A DNA stretch of 64,000 nt from Adiantum capillus-veneris (lineage: Eukaryota > Streptophyta > Polypodiopsida > Polypodiales > Pteridaceae), in NCBI GenBank assembly GCA_014529385.2, contig CM043946.1:38020058-38084057 (forward strand), given 5' to 3'. The notes below the pieces were generated by a model. It was given only the letters and a program-made list of their open reading frames with translations. It did not search any database and had not been told where the DNA came from. The position numbers were made by a program, and so were the translations under genes. Below, one piece after another: positions 1 to 13,160 of this stretch. Within the stretch, counting starts at the first letter, position 1; the number at the start of each line of letters is the position of its first letter.

Positions 1-1608
1 TAGCACTCAAGAGACAGGATCACTAGTTGTATTTGTTGCAACAACATCAGTGCACAATTGCTGACAAGAAGAAGCAACGACTGTTGCAATCTTCAGCAGT
101 GCAAGCAACCGATTGCAAGGGCAAATGTCAATTGTGTCTAAAAAAAGCATAATGCAAGCCCTTATCCATCTATAATTGGCATTTCCTAATGCCTACTCAT
201 ATATTGTATTTAAAGTACAAACAGAGATCAGAGTGAGGCCGGGCAGGTGAGTTGAGTAGAGAGAAATTTTGATGAAGATCAATTGAAGCCAACAACAACA
301 ACCGACAAACTAAAGGTAATGAATTCTTCATGTGGTGCAATTACAATATCTAAAACAAAAAGGTCCCTCCAACACTGGAGGATAATTATAAAGTACCCCT
401 CCAACACTGGAGGAGAAAACAAGTATACGATGGAAGGGCACATTCCCTAGGACTTATGGAAATTGAGTGAGGATGGTGCCACCTCCCCACCATACGCACA
501 TATGGTTGCACCTAATGCATCCCTTTGCATCTACTATCTATATAATTGTAAAATATAGATAGTTACTTAAAACATCGACTAACTCCTAATTTCAATCATG
601 TCGTGAGTTCATTGAGGTTTCGAGGCACCTTGAAGGAGAGATGGTACAAAGTCTCGAGATTAAGCAACAACACGATATTCATGTACATACCAATACTTTC
701 TATTTTTTATTCTTTTTGGCATACCTGCCACATTTGTAGCTTCCCTACCCCTTGGCGGTCAGTTTGGTGCTATGAACTCATCTTTTGGGTTTTCCTACAG
801 TGTGTAGTGCTTAGGTTTCTAGGTGAGGTGCCTATGTCTCGTTCTTTCGTTTTGGTGCACATATTAGTTGTTAGTTGATGTGGAAACAACCACTAATAGG
901 TAGGGAAATCACCACTCATATCTAGTAGCATGTAGGTGGTTGTCATGTGCGTATGAAAGCTCCAAAGCACAGAAGAATCATGGATTCTAGCTCTCTCTCC
1001 AAGACTCCAAATAGAAAATGACTTAGAGATCCCCCTAAGTTTGTATAAGTGCCAAGTGCTCCCAGAAACCCAATGTGTTTTTTTATTCCATTGGTCCCTC
1101 AATGTACCTTACACTCCCTACGGCTCTTCAATTTCTCCGTTTGGACATCCAAGTAAAGCGGCCACCGTTTTCTTAACGCCAAAATTTGACGTTCTCCGAA
1201 TGCTTCGAAACTTTTTCTAAGAGTGGATTCTGCTTTGGCATTTTGGTGTTTGCTTCCAAAATCTTTGTTGCTCTTTCTGATTTTTTTGGCAATTTTCCAA
1301 AGAAATTAAAACAAGGTACTTAAAAAATCCAAGATTGGTCTAGGAAATTAGGAGAATTAGACCAAAAAATTAGAAGATCAACTCCTTTGCTACACTACAC
1401 ATTCAAATAGACCCCACATATTTTTTCCCATTCTCCAAAGGAGGAGATGTGAGGATTTTGAACAGGTGTTATTGGATCATCCTCACTAGCTTAATTACCC
1501 CATGTTTAGAGAGCGATAGGATGCGCCATCATTGGGATACATGCGCAAGGCAATCCAACAAACGATAAGCCTAGATAGAGGCAATCCTAACATAGCATGC
1601 AAAATGAC
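1..1608. other. Gene-free, unrecognised repeat-like DNA
   Basis: No open frame here resembles a known protein. The stretch holds a short repeated hairpin motif (366-413) and a TATA-like run near 205-222. It borders the integrase relic that starts at about 1609, so it is probably decayed transposon DNA, but no LTR boundary could be placed. Confidence 0.4.
366..413. repeat. Duplicated 16-bp hairpin motif
   Basis: The 16-mer CCTCCAACACTGGAGG occurs at 366-381 and again at 398-413. Each copy is a 6-bp inverted repeat (CCTCCA/TGGAGG) around a 4-nt loop. The pairing and the duplication are visible directly; no function is assigned. Confidence 0.7.
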
Positions 1609-2467
1609 CTTGAGAAGATTTGTTTATGAGTACATATGTTGCAAGTTTAATGTGCCACGAGAGATACTTTCTCATTGAGGACCAAGATTTAGAGGACAGT
1701 TGTTTGATTTCTTATGCGAGAAGCTCTACTGACAGCATAGATACAATTCTCCCTATTATCCACAATGTAATGGTCTCAATGAGAGGTTCAATGGAGAGTT
1801 GATAAAGATCTTGACAAAGATGACTCAAACACATGGGAAAACTTGGGATTCAGAGCTGCCTTGTGTGTTGTGGACCTACAAAACTACTATCAAGACAAGC
1901 ACTGGATTTTTCGGTTACCACATGGTTGGCAAGGAAGCTTTACTACCAATTGAAGTAGAAATTCCTGCTCTTAAGTTATTGTCATTGGAAGATGAGAAGA
2001 AAACAAATGCATGGCAGAAGAGGTTATTGGATTTACAGTGCTTGCAATTGGATAGAGTTATAGCTTTGGGTTACTATGAGGAAGTGTCAAGGAAGGCTCA
2101 GCTGAAAGCCAATGAATTTGTAGAGGATAAGAAAATTGAAAAGGGTGATTTGGTGTTTTGATACAATAGCAAGTTGGACAATACCTTCCAGAAGAAGTTT
2201 CAAATCAAATGGGAAGGTCCTTTTACTGTTGTAAATAAATTTGAAAATGGGACATATCAATTGGCAGACTTAAATGGTGCACAACATAAATATCATGTCA
2301 ATGCTTATAGATTGAATAAATATCTGGCACGTTTGATGACAATTGTGACTGATGAAATGCTATCAGTAGAAGGAGACAATGTTGAAACATCTGAGGATGT
2401 AAATGAGGTTTTTGGGGATGAAATGAAGCAGTTGTTCACCCTAGGGACCTCTGCTTGTCATGAGTGA
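1609..2467 (+). pseudogene. Relic of Tat-type gypsy integrase (core and C-terminus)
   Basis: The forward frames read the second half of a retroviral-type integrase. The core motif SPYYPQCNGLNERFNGEL lies near 1752-1800, and a C-terminal part around KWEGPFTVV lies near 2209-2235. The closest match in the window is the integrase of the 44-60 kb element (45585-46419): both contain YNSKLDNTFQKKFQIKWEGP. Several defects are visible: stops in the core (near 1677 and 1719), a frame change near 1800, and a TGA at 2159-2161 where the sister copy has an arginine codon. The gag, protease, RT and RNase H parts are missing upstream, so this is the 3' stump of a dead element. Confidence 0.85.
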
Positions 2468-2477
2468 CTAAGCATGC

Positions 2478-2510
2478 AAGGGGGGGTTGGCAGGCTATGT
2501 CAATTTTTTT
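2478..2510 (+). other. Candidate polypurine tract and start of a 3' LTR
   Basis: Just after the integrase stop comes a purine run (AAGGGGGGG, 2478-2486). It is followed at 2498 by TGTCAATTTTTTTTTGGA, which resembles the LTR start of the related 44-60 kb element (TGTCAGGAGTTTTTTGGAG on its coding strand). That is where a polypurine tract and 3' LTR should sit. The far end of this LTR could not be found. Confidence 0.45.
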
Positions 2511-4208
2511 TTGGATAAGCATGAAGTCACTAGGTCATGCCAAAAAGCTTGCCCACTAGCCTCATGTATATATGTGTACATAGCCCTACAAGTTTTGGAA
2601 GTGGCCTTGTAAAAATTCATGTACAAAGGTGTGAATTTTCCAATCTTGAATGTTGGTGTTTTAGGTTGTTTGAGAGTCCATAATATGTTTTTTAATAAGT
2701 GTTTTCATCCGTGCTTTATAGCTTGTGAATCGGACTTGTACATCATGAGTTATGAGCATCCGAAGCAGGCGGTCTCAACTTAGAATGTGATTGCAGGTGC
2801 ATGCGAGAAGGGAAACTAGGTCTAAGATTTGAAATGATAAAGTTTTATATTTTTGGAGCTAGCTGAGATGATGGGCTTTGAACCGTGTGTTACGGTGCAT
2901 GTGCATCATTCGATGACTGGAGCAGCAAGGTATGCCTCGGGAAAAATTGTCCGAGAAGTTCCCTCATGCTTGGAAATTTTTGGTGAAGTTGGGGAGGTGG
3001 GAGGATGGTGCCAAGTGGAAATGGAGTCATCCCACATGGGGGGAGAAAGTGCAAATTGGAGGGTATAAGGGGGGGAGTGGGTACCCACTAAGGTTGTATC
3101 AAAGGGGCAAATGGAGCTTCTCTTGCCTTGCTAATGGGGCTCGTGGGTGTTGGGGGAGAGAGGGGGTGCCCATTTTGAGGTCTAAGTGCCTAGACAGGCA
3201 CCTGGACTTCTCTTTGGTCCCCGGACATTTTCCCCCACCCCATTCCTTGGTCAAATAGTCATCGACAACTCATTTTTCACCCAAAAAAGGCCAAAATTGG
3301 ACCAATTAAAAGGTGCCCAAAGAGAGAACCATGTCGGCTAAGATGAGAGAGAAAATTACTTGGGATAAGAGCCAAAAAAATCCCCTTTTCAATAGCTACA
3401 ATCCTCTGCACACCCTTTTTCCTAATAGAGACTAGCTATTTTGGAGCTTTTGAGAGACACCCCAACTTCAAAAGCTTGTAACTCTCTCGTCTATTGTCGG
3501 AATCAAGCATATGGATACTCTATAGAGGTATACACAACACGAGCTTCATTTTTATGGTCTTGGTTTTCATCAATTTTAATCGAGGTTTGGGTTAGGGCTG
3601 TTTCCCGCCCGACTTTACATGTGTTCAACATAGGTGTTTTCCGTAGCTTTATGGTGTTTCCTTCCTACGGTATGGTGTGTGCAAGGCTATAGAGGTTCTC
3701 ATTTTCCTTCTTGTTTGCATGCTAACAATTTCAATCGTGGTGCATGTACACTTGTTATATTCCCTTACAATGGGTATGACGTGACCCATGTCAATGCCTA
3801 ATGCACCTTTGGCATGCACTACTACATTGACCTCTTTCTCCACCAACAGGGGGGTAGAGCGGTCTACTGACATAGAAGCTCCCAAAGTTAGAGAGATCTC
3901 TTTGAGGATGAGAAATTTAGGAGCCTAAAAAAAATTAAAGTGAAGAGCCTTAAAAGGAGGAGGACAAGCATGGGGTTCTTTGGCCAAGAAGGCCATAGGG
4001 GAGTGGTAGAGAAAACGTGCAATTCTTCTTTGCACCTCTCACCATCCAATGGTCACGGTCACATTAACTTTCATTGTTGACATTTTAGGTTATTTCAAAC
4101 AAAACTCACACCATATAATTTTAATAGTTGATTGTTCACATGATGCTTGCTTAATAGACTATGAAGAATATTTGTTTGAATTGGTCGTATGCAATGTTAA
4201 ATACTATT

Positions 4209-4210
<2 letters not shown>

Positions 4211-4258
<48 letters not shown>
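4211..4258. repeat. (AT)n followed by (GA)n microsatellite
   Basis: An uninterrupted AT run from 4211 to 4246 passes directly into GAGAGAGAGAGA (4247-4258). Confidence 0.95.
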
Positions 4259-4331
4259 ACCTTTGAAATGTGTTGGAAATCATGACCCTTTAAGTTTTCT
4301 TTGTAATAAAGCCTTACTAGAACATTTTCAT

Positions 4332-4333
<2 letters not shown>

Positions 4334-4364
<31 letters not shown>

Positions 4365-4393
4365 ACGTGCATCTCTCTCTATCTATCTATCTA

Positions 4394-4440
<47 letters not shown>
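4334..4440. repeat. Compound (TG)n-(ATCT)n-(CT)n microsatellite
   Basis: TG repeats run from 4334 to 4363. After a short spacer come ATCT units and then pure CT to 4440. Reading frames through this block give low-complexity CV and SL peptides and are not genes. Confidence 0.95.
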
Positions 4441-4443
<3 letters not shown>

Positions 4444-5158
4444 CCATTAACATGTCAAATTTGTTCTAATAATTGCTTAATTCTTTATAGGAAAAAATGC
4501 ATCCTTCTTGAGGCCATCGTCAAGTCTTCACCTTGTTTTTATTTAGTTTGAAGGGAAGGGGGAGGATATTGCAAAAGCTAAAGGCTTGGGGCATCAAAAA
4601 AGAAAAGCTAAGGATGTATATACTAAGCGTTGTCTAAGCTGGGATTAAAAAAATTTCTTAAGACTTTATACTTAAGACAAACCCTTTTGAGGCTTTGCGT
4701 GTTGTTTCAATCACCATGGCATCTGGGGGCTTTGCTTGCGAGGGGTTCAGAGCTGGGGTGATCACAGTAGCCACCTGCAAGCAAGAAGTGTCCAAATGTC
4801 TTGGAGGATGAAGATCTGCTTGGTGGTTGTGACCTTGGGAGAAGGAGGTGTTGCCCATTATCACAACCCACCAACATAATGTCAATCGGGTGGATCGAAA
4901 CCCGGTTAGTGCATGGATGCACCATATGCAACGGATTGAGCGCTCTAATGAGAGAGTAGGAGTTAGTGATTAGGAAAGAGACAATTCAAGAAGAGATGGG
5001 AAGCTCTTTGAACACACACCTTGATCCATCACTCAACTCTCACAAGCTCAAGAACATGATGCTAATCTCTCACTAATGACTAACATTCACACACAAAATT
5101 ATGTACACACAAGCATATGGAAGCCAAGATTAGAGAAATGCAATGCCATTGCCTCAAC

Positions 5159-5162
<4 letters not shown>

Positions 5163-5229
<67 letters not shown>
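5163..5229. repeat. (TC)n microsatellite
   Basis: About 33 TC units without interruption. Confidence 0.95.
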
Positions 5230-5230
<1 letters not shown>

Positions 5231-5378
5231 ATTGAGCACATATATGAAGAAAGTGCACAACACATTAAAACATTAGCAAGAGGAGAGAATGATTAGATAA
5301 ATGTAGAGACAAATAATCACAAATCTAAGCATCACAACACATAAAGACATGGGAGAGAAGCATAGAGAGATAAATAGC

Positions 5379-5659
5379 TTTGCATTATCAGCCCAATGCT
5401 AGCCACAATGTGAGAGGGGAGCTCCATCTCCATAGCCACCTCTCTCTCTACTCTTCACCCTAGCTCTCCAAAGAATGAGCTGCACATTGTAGCATTTGAA
5501 ATTTACACCTATCGTTTTTTGAGAAGTGATCAGCCACCAAAATGTGCATAAAAGGCCTAGGCTCACAAATACCAGCTGGAACTTTCATAGAGGCCGCAGA
5601 TATATGAAAGGTACATATACACATGTATGTATACGTCAATGGAAGCACAATGCATGTCC
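5379..5659 (+). repeat. Dispersed repeat, copy A
   Basis: This block matches 29530-29810 in the same orientation and length with scattered substitutions. Both copies begin TTTGCATCATCAGCCCA-like and end GCACAATGCATGTCC. No terminal repeats, coding capacity or target duplications are evident, so its class is unknown; an LTR or SINE fragment is possible. Confidence 0.75.
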
Positions 5660-6126
5660 CTTCCAAAGATTTTTCATCTCTGACAAAGCCATGTCGAGGT
5701 ATACATTCAATGTGCCTGCAAAAGAAAAATGTCGATAAGGTAGAAAGCTGAATTGTATAGCAATAAAGCATGAGGAGAATCTAAAGCACATGTGGAAATG
5801 AGTAAATGCAAATAATTATGAAATGTTACACTTCCATTAAGGACAAAAAAATTGCATTTTGCTAAAACTAATCAATCAAGAGTTTTGGGCTTATGGATGA
5901 ATCTATCGATTTGTTAGCTATGACTAAGGTTAAAACAACTACTCTAGTACTAGCTAAGTTAGGAAGATGATCTAAATTATTGATTCCCTAATTGTACCTT
6001 TTAGCTTTGTTTAGCCAACTAACTCTCACAACTCCAAGCAAAAGCTTGAAGTTTTTACTTTAGGCTCAATGGAAGTCTTTTTCATGTCATTGTTCTTTTT
6101 CTCTATTTTTCTCTTCATTTTTCTTT

Positions 6127-6320
6127 CTTTCGCATTGGTTCAAGATCGTTTGATGTGTGTCCTTATTTTGTATGCTTGGGTCGTTTTGGTTCTCAAAGAA
6201 AAGAGCCCACACTAGGAACCTCTAGGGCTCTACTACCATGGGTTATACATGTAAGTGAAGTACCAAATCAAGTTGGGATCTCTCTTCTAGCTTAAGATTT
6301 TATATTTATGGTACTTTTAC
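6127..6320 (+). repeat. Copy of the 3' non-coding block of the TR-GAG element
   Basis: This block aligns with 49299-49490. Both contain GGAACCTCTAGGGCTCTA and GTGAAGTACCAAATCAAG, separated by similar spacing. In the TR-GAG element the block lies about 1 kb downstream of its gag-protease gene (both on -). Here it lies about 1 kb downstream of the decayed minus-strand coding block at 7248-9343, suggesting a related element layout. Confidence 0.75.
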
Positions 6321-7247
6321 TTTTTTCTTCCATTTACTTTGTATTCTCACTAGCGTACTTTGTTGTTTAAGTGAGCAAGCCTCTCTATTGCTAGAACACT
6401 CCTAAGGTCTCAAACAATCAAATAACTACCTGGATGCCTAGAGGGAAAAAACCCAAAGGGAAAAAAGTGCCTCTAGTATAAGCGCATGTGCTTAGTACAC
6501 CATAGTCAATTTGCACAGGTCAAGGGTCTAGTGCAACTAGGAGGGATAAGAGAACTCTCTCCAAACAATAAAATCTGCAATTTCCTAGCTCTCTTTCTAA
6601 TGGTCATTCACTTGCTAACACCTAGATCCATGTCAATGGTAATATATGTAGCTCAAGTCATGTGTCTAGGGATGACATCAATCTATGATTGTATGGTCAA
6701 TGAACTCTATGGCTCAAGATCCCTAACAGACTAAGTCTTGCCTAGATCTAGGTCAACAACATGGTCAATGGAAATCTCAAGTGAGCTATGGCTCGTGTCA
6801 ACCTGTGGTGTGATAGGTGGATGCTCTTTGATAGCCAAATCTTCAATATCCATGGTATCTCATTGAATGTAGGTCAAGCTCTCCTCACCTATGGTGGTGA
6901 ATGTCTCACTCATGTCAGCACTCGTTGTAGGGTAGGCCTCTACATATGTTGTGAACATGGTCTAGATCTCTGTAGCGTGGGTATGGTGAAAGAAATTGTA
7001 GGAGATCTACAAGGATGTGCTATGGTCTGTGATCTAGGAACCCAGATCTGTATATGTCCTCTAATGATTGTCTAGATGTGAGACAACCCTGGGATAAACT
7101 ATCATGTGTATTGTGGCTCTCAATACAAACGTGTGTATCATTACTAGCTAATGGTCTAGTTTGTGTAATCATGAGAGGCATGTAAACATGTCTAGTGGTC
7201 CCACAATAAGCTCTCTATGGTGAGCTAGAGGCTTGACATGTCCTAGG

Positions 7248-9343
7248 TCATGCATAGGTGGTTCTACTGTTGTGAACATCCCCTAAGGTAGGCTCTACCT
7301 GATCTCGAGGTGTCTCAAGTGTCGTGGTAGGCTCTACCTGATCTCGGAGTGGCTCTGAATCCTTGGGTGTGACCTCTATTCTAGGGGGGTTGTGATAGTC
7401 ATGATCTAAAATTACCTCATCTATCCCTGTCTTGCATGGGTATTCCAAATTCTCAATGGTCATTGAATCTGGTCGTGGATGCCCATGAGAATCCATCTCA
7501 ATGGAAACCTTTGTCTCTATAATACATGCAGGTATCTTGATCTCAAATGGCTCACTCATAATGTTAGCACTCTCGTGGTCATGTGCATCAACAATATCCT
7601 CAAGTGTAGGATCTAGTGGGACATCTATCTCTATGATAGGTTCACGAGAATGAACCATAAGTGTACAATCTGGCACTCTATCTATCTCTATTGGCTGAGG
7701 TCTTGTCTCTAGCATAGGAGCAATCTCACTAGGTTGTACCTCCTCTATAGAACAAGTAGCAACCTCTACAATAGTCACTCTAGGTGGATTTATGGTAGTG
7801 CTCTATGGTGTACTCGTCCTATCTTCAATCTGGGCATTTGTCTCCTTCATCTCAATCACTCTAGACCTCAACTGATCAATTGTGCCCTGAGGAAAAATCT
7901 ATCTATTGGAGATTTGGGAGGTGACCTCATAGGGGAGGTTTTGCTAGCAAGTGTCTGTGGACTATGTGTGCTCATCACTACAGGATACTGGCCATGCCAT
8001 GGAAAATAGGACAAACCAATCATCAAGGAATATTGGGTACCATCTGTGTCCCTATAAATCCTACCGCGAGGATCTCCAACAAGATATACCATAATGCTCA
8101 TGGATGGCTCAAAAAAACATGTGGTCTGCTCTTGTCAATGTCTACGTCCACAATCATCATCATAAGTCAATATGTGCTCCACTCTATGTAACTGCACTAT
8201 CCTAGGATGTACTTGGTTGTCCAAAAAATCATTGGGATGTGCTCTATCAACAACATCATTCGAGACTAATTGGCATTGACATGTATGTGGCCTTGAGCTC
8301 ATCAGTGAAGAACTCAGTTGAACCAAGGTGATGTCTCTGAACTCTAACCACCTACCATATCGCTGGGTCAATGTCAGCCGACAAGGTGCCTTTGGTGTAA
8401 GAATGTCCATCAAGGTCAACAAACCAAGGCATGACACCTCTGTAGCCTAAGAAATGTAGCACAAACTTAGTATCATGCTCTTTGCTCATCATGGTAACTC
8501 TATGCTCATGTGGTACATGCATGGTGTCTGGGTGGTGATCTATGCCTCGACAACACATCTGATACAAGTGATCTAGCAAGCTCCATGTCAAGTGTGCTGA
8601 CAGTCTGTGGTGTGGTCTCTACGACCTCTCTAGCATGTCTACTAGTAGAAGTCAACGAGTCTAATATGGTTGTCTTTTTTCATGGTAGCTCTTCTGGTGC
8701 ACTGGAAAGGCTTTGTCTCATGTGCTCTATATCTACCCTTTCCTCTGCCATGATCTCAACATATGTCTCTCTTCTAGATGTTGTGGATGATGTAAATCTA
8801 AGTCCTATCACCCATGTAGAAGATATGGTCATAGGGTCTACTATAGGCTCAAATGCACTACATGGAGTACAAAAATAAGGTTGTATATGTACCTCCATAG
8901 TAAACGCTCCTATAGGTACCTCATAAGGAATCTGGTGGGAAATCACTGACTCTGTCGGAGATAGGGTACTCTCCAAATCTGGCTCTAGTACTCATGTACA
9001 TTCTCTGATGCTCATCGACATAAAGGGGTCCACCATCACACAAGTGCAAGCATAAAGTCTATGGTAGCTCCAAGGTGTCTGGATGATCCTCACAAAGAGC
9101 TAGCATGAAACTCCTTGGAGTATCCTCGGTCATAGGTCTATATGATGTGCCAAAACTATCAAGGATGTGATCTGGCAAGGGCGGGTGTGCTAGGGCTCTA
9201 AGCACCTCAAAACTAGGTGTCTGACGATCTGTAAGCTGAAGCTAGATATACCTCCTCTGTGTGTCTGCATCTGAATGTATAGGCTATCCATCTATCTCGC
9301 CATAAATCCACAATAACCTATCAAATAGGGCCTCTCGATCCAT
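7248..9343 (-). pseudogene. Decayed, unrecognised coding block
   Basis: On the minus strand an ATG at 9341-9343 opens a frame of about 135 codons that is coherent apart from three TAG codons. Near 8985 the open frame moves to another phase and runs on to about 8680. Further pieces follow, ending in a 176-codon acidic frame (7778-7248) rich in D, E, P and T with the repeated phrase DQVEPT. I do not recognise the protein. The layout and the downstream block shared with 49299-49490 suggest a gag-like product of a non-autonomous LTR element, but I see no zinc knuckle, protease or RT motif. It could equally be an unrelated transposon gene. Confidence 0.4.
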
Positions 9344-9602
9344 TGAAGCGGTCCGGGGCGGGCAACAAGAAGAGCAACCTCTAGACACCCTTCAAGGCTC
9401 CCGTGCTGCTCAATGGGGCTGGGGCACAACACAACACAAACCAAAACAACAAACCCACAGCCAAATCCCAACTACACAAGGGGCACCACCTAGTTTAAGA
9501 GCGAACTAGGACGCAAAAGAGGAGAATCGTTAGAGCAACCCACAAACAAGTAAGGAATTTACACTAACCCTAACACCAATGGAACACTCTCACACACTAA
9601 AA

Positions 9603-9605
<3 letters not shown>

Positions 9606-9670
<65 letters not shown>

Positions 9671-9754
9671 TGCTCGGGCTGCTTTGAAACGTATCGGCAA
9701 TGATCAGGCAAACACAACTATATATTTAAGAAAGAGAGAGAGAGAGAGAGAGAG
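9606..9754. repeat. Two (GA)n microsatellites
   Basis: AG/GA units run from 9606 to 9667 and again from 9733 to 9754, with 65 bp of ordinary sequence between. Confidence 0.95.
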
Positions 9755-10330
9755 GGGGTGCTTGTTGCATTAATACCTTCTTACAAATCTGTCATGACAA
9801 ATCAAAGTGAGATTAGTATTTGTTCAACATAGATTGCGTAAATTTCACCACAACATCACAAGAAAATCCACCCCAATCACTATCTTAAAGCCAGGGGAGT
9901 CCTCTCCACCCTGTCGCCCTCTTACAGTATGTGGGATTTATGTCTAGATTGATGACAACACCAGAGACAAGCTATCAAGAACTTAACAAAAAACACCAAG
10001 ACACTTATGCATCATTGTTGTCCATTACTTCACGTTGGAAGGGAGACAAAGTATCCAAGCTTAGTCCAAATCCACCCTCCTTGATTCAGCAAATGTTGGG
10101 CTTACACTAGTAGGAGAAATGATAGATTTCCTACTCTCAATTGAATGATCACTCTCTCTCTTACAATGGCATAGAGTTCCCTTGCTAATCCCCTATTACA
10201 ACACATGCACATGCATAAGACAATGAGCTTCCACTCAAGAGCTCCTTCTAGAGAGGTTGAGCTTGGCTTCTCAAGCTATAACATAGTGCTCTTGCTTATG
10301 GCTCCCCCCTTTTGTGCTAGCTACACCCTC

Positions 10331-10340
10331 CTTTTATAGC
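10331..10340 (-). promoter_or_regulatory. Candidate TATA box
   Basis: The minus strand reads GCTATAAAAG, a good plant TATA box, about 1 kb upstream of the minus-strand ATG at 9343. It could be the promoter of an LTR whose ends I cannot find. There is no supporting transcript evidence. Confidence 0.3.
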
Positions 10341-13010
10341 AATTTTGAAGGCTAGGGTTAGTCCTCTAACCATGGTTGGGTTAGATTTTCAGCAATTTAT
10401 CTAATTTCTTTTGCTTGGAATTATCAAGAAGTTGGTGGGGAAAGAGAGAGGAGAGAAATGGAGGTGATAGGACTTTTCATAGTGGGTTAGTGTTAGTAGA
10501 GTTAGTATTAATTTACAAATGGAATTGGATATTTACAATGGGAGTATCCATGTAGGATACAAATAAGGAAGAAAAACTCTTAAGAGGTAAGAAAAGGTGG
10601 ATTTCTTACAAGGTTGATGCTCCAAGTGTCTTGAGTAGGGCCAATTTTGACGCTTATTGACGGTCCACTATCTTTGACGGTACATTTTTTCTCCACTCTT
10701 GACCTTCCTTGAGAGACAAGGTAATTGAAGCTGAGTAATCAACCACCATGATGCTGTCTTTTAAGAGAAGAGGCTGAATTTTGTGGTTTTTTTAATAGAT
10801 ATGGGTAATTTGGAGGAGGAAAAATGAGACTAGGTGGTCAATTTTGGAATGGAATTGTGTGTGGGAGGTATGAGTTCACCATGGTTTCTCTTATTCTTCA
10901 AGGTTAAGGAGAAGGTGAGTAGGGTGCAGAGAGGAGTGGTGAGAGAGGTGGGGATGATAAGTGGAGAAGTGTGTGTGAAAGAGGAAAATGATAAAGTGGA
11001 AGAGAGAGTGTGGCTGCATAGCATGGGAAAACTGCGGTCCACTAATAAAATCATAGCTCACAGCTCGTAGCTCAAAAAAATATGAAAAAAATTGAGGCAA
11101 AATTTCAGCCCAAGAGCTACAACTTTTGTTTGTATCACCTTTTCAAATTCGGAGAGCAAGTGAACTTTAAAAATTCAGCAAAACCGATCGTTTTTTTCCA
11201 CTGCAAAGGTCCTTGTGGGGTCCTTCTTTGGATGATTCTTTTGAATACCTCCAAGAGTGAGCCCTCCATAGTGCATGTATGCATGCCACCTACCCTTGAC
11301 CTTATTTGGTAGGTCTATAATTGAAGATATTGTTGAGATTAGGATATAAGTGAATAGTACAACTAAGAAAATCAAATATTGAGGGGTCTAAAAAATATGT
11401 ACATTTCAAATATAAATAATATAAGTGGAAAAAATATAAAGGGGTCAAAAGAAATCTCTCTCATTATGAGGCTACCATAAAAAGATAAATATTTTTGGTG
11501 TTCTAATTTTTTAGAAAAAAACAAAATAGACGTAGGAAGGGAAAAATCAAAATAATGAAAAAATATACACATAAATAAAACTAGTTTTTTTGGATTTTTG
11601 TTGGGGTGGAGTTACGCCAAATATAAAAGAAGCTTACATGAAAATATTTCTATATGGAATAAAGAGTATGAAAAATGGTAAGAAAAATTGTGGTAATGGT
11701 GAGGCAATGTACAGAGCATAAATAACACACACCTAGGTAGAAATATTTAAATAAATACCAAAAAAATTATAAAAAAATCTTTTATTTAGGCCTTATATAT
11801 AAAGAAATATTTACATACGCATGGGCCATAATATACTTATATTTTTTTATTTTTTATTTTATTTTTTGGCGCAACTAGCCCAATGACTAGCTAATTGAGG
11901 GTTTTTTAAAAAGATATGGGAAAAGTCCCGTGACTCACGCACGCCTATGTACAGTGAAATGGTAGGGATAGCCACAGTGTTTGGGTGATTTTGGTAGGGT
12001 GAGGTAACTCACTGTGGTAATTACAAAGAGCCAAAAAACGGCTATCACCATGATTGCCAAAATCTAACAATCTAGGTCAAATCCGGTGTCAATAAGCACA
12101 TGCACTAGCTAGGATCGTAGCCTAGCAATCAAAGGCTAGTCAAGCACTAATCTCGGTCACTGTGTGTGAACAAGGTCTAAAAATGTCTCTAGGTCCAAGT
12201 CAGGGTCTAAAATCAGTCAACGATCGAGTCGAGATCTAATCGTGTGCAAGCGTATGACCAATGGCTAAAATCATGTCAAGTCGAGATATCATATGTGAAT
12301 GGTCTCTAACTAGTGTAATCTGGTCACTATCAAGGCCACAAATGTATCTCTACCGCAAATTGGGATCAAATGTGATCTATCGTGGAATTTGCAATTGAAT
12401 CGAGCCAAAATGGAAATATGCTCGTGAACAGGCTCTAAGGCTCGTCAACTGGCCAAATGTAGAACAAAATCAAAAATCTGTGTACGAATAGAGTCTATGT
12501 ATGCAATCTCGCTCAAATCTGGAGTAAATTGGGCATAATAGGACAAGCTTTAGCAAAATCGGACTCTCCGGGCAAACCTACTCTAAGCGTGCATTAATGC
12601 ATGTGAACGGGGTGTAGGATGCGTGTGTGATGCAAGGAGAAGAGTCGGGCAATAGAAATGCAATTTTTTTTTGTGTTTTGGTTTTTTCAATAATAAATTA
12701 TAAATATCCACAAAGAAAAACAACAAACAAATGCAAAATAAAAAAAGTGAATAAAACAAAAATTAAAAGGGTAAAAGCTCAAAAGAGTACACAAGAAAAT
12801 CAAATTCCAATTCATTTTTTTTTTTGTTTTAACAAGTTTTTAATGTTTTTTTGGTGTTTTCGTGATTTTTTCAAGCTTTTTTTATTTTTTTAATTTTTGG
12901 GATCTTTTTCTTCTTTGTAGAACTATTTTTTTCTCTTAGGATATTTTTCTCCTTTTTAAAAAATTTTCTTGTTGAATTTTTTTTTCTTTTCTAATGGGGG
13001 GTTTAACAAA

Positions 13011-13160
13011 ATTAAAAATGAAATAAATTAAATGAATATGAAATTAAAATCAAACCAAATCAAAATTAACAAAATGAAATGAAATTGCAATGAAATAAAA
13101 TGAAATGCAAATGCAATCAAATGAAAATGAAATTAAAATCAAACCAAATCAAATTAACTA
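13011..13160. repeat. AT-rich degenerate tandem repeat
   Basis: The phrase ATGAAATTAAAATCAAACC followed by AAATCAAA occurs near 13038 and again near 13127, embedded in a run of ATGAAAT/AATGAAAT units. The sequence is low in complexity and non-coding. Confidence 0.6.

Larger units (their letters stand above)
2511..6126. other. Gene-free repeat remnants
   Basis: The open frames here are short and unlike any protein I know; several are microsatellites read as codons. The stretch probably starts with a decayed LTR (from 2498). It holds four microsatellite tracts (4211-5229) and one copy of a 281-bp dispersed repeat (5379-5659). Nothing else is recognised. Confidence 0.4.

Noticed and set aside
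4245-4551. Open frames of V-C or S-L repeats
   Set aside because: They are microsatellite tracts read as codons; the same applies to 5080-5265, 9579-9773, 36900-37292 and 62994-63227.
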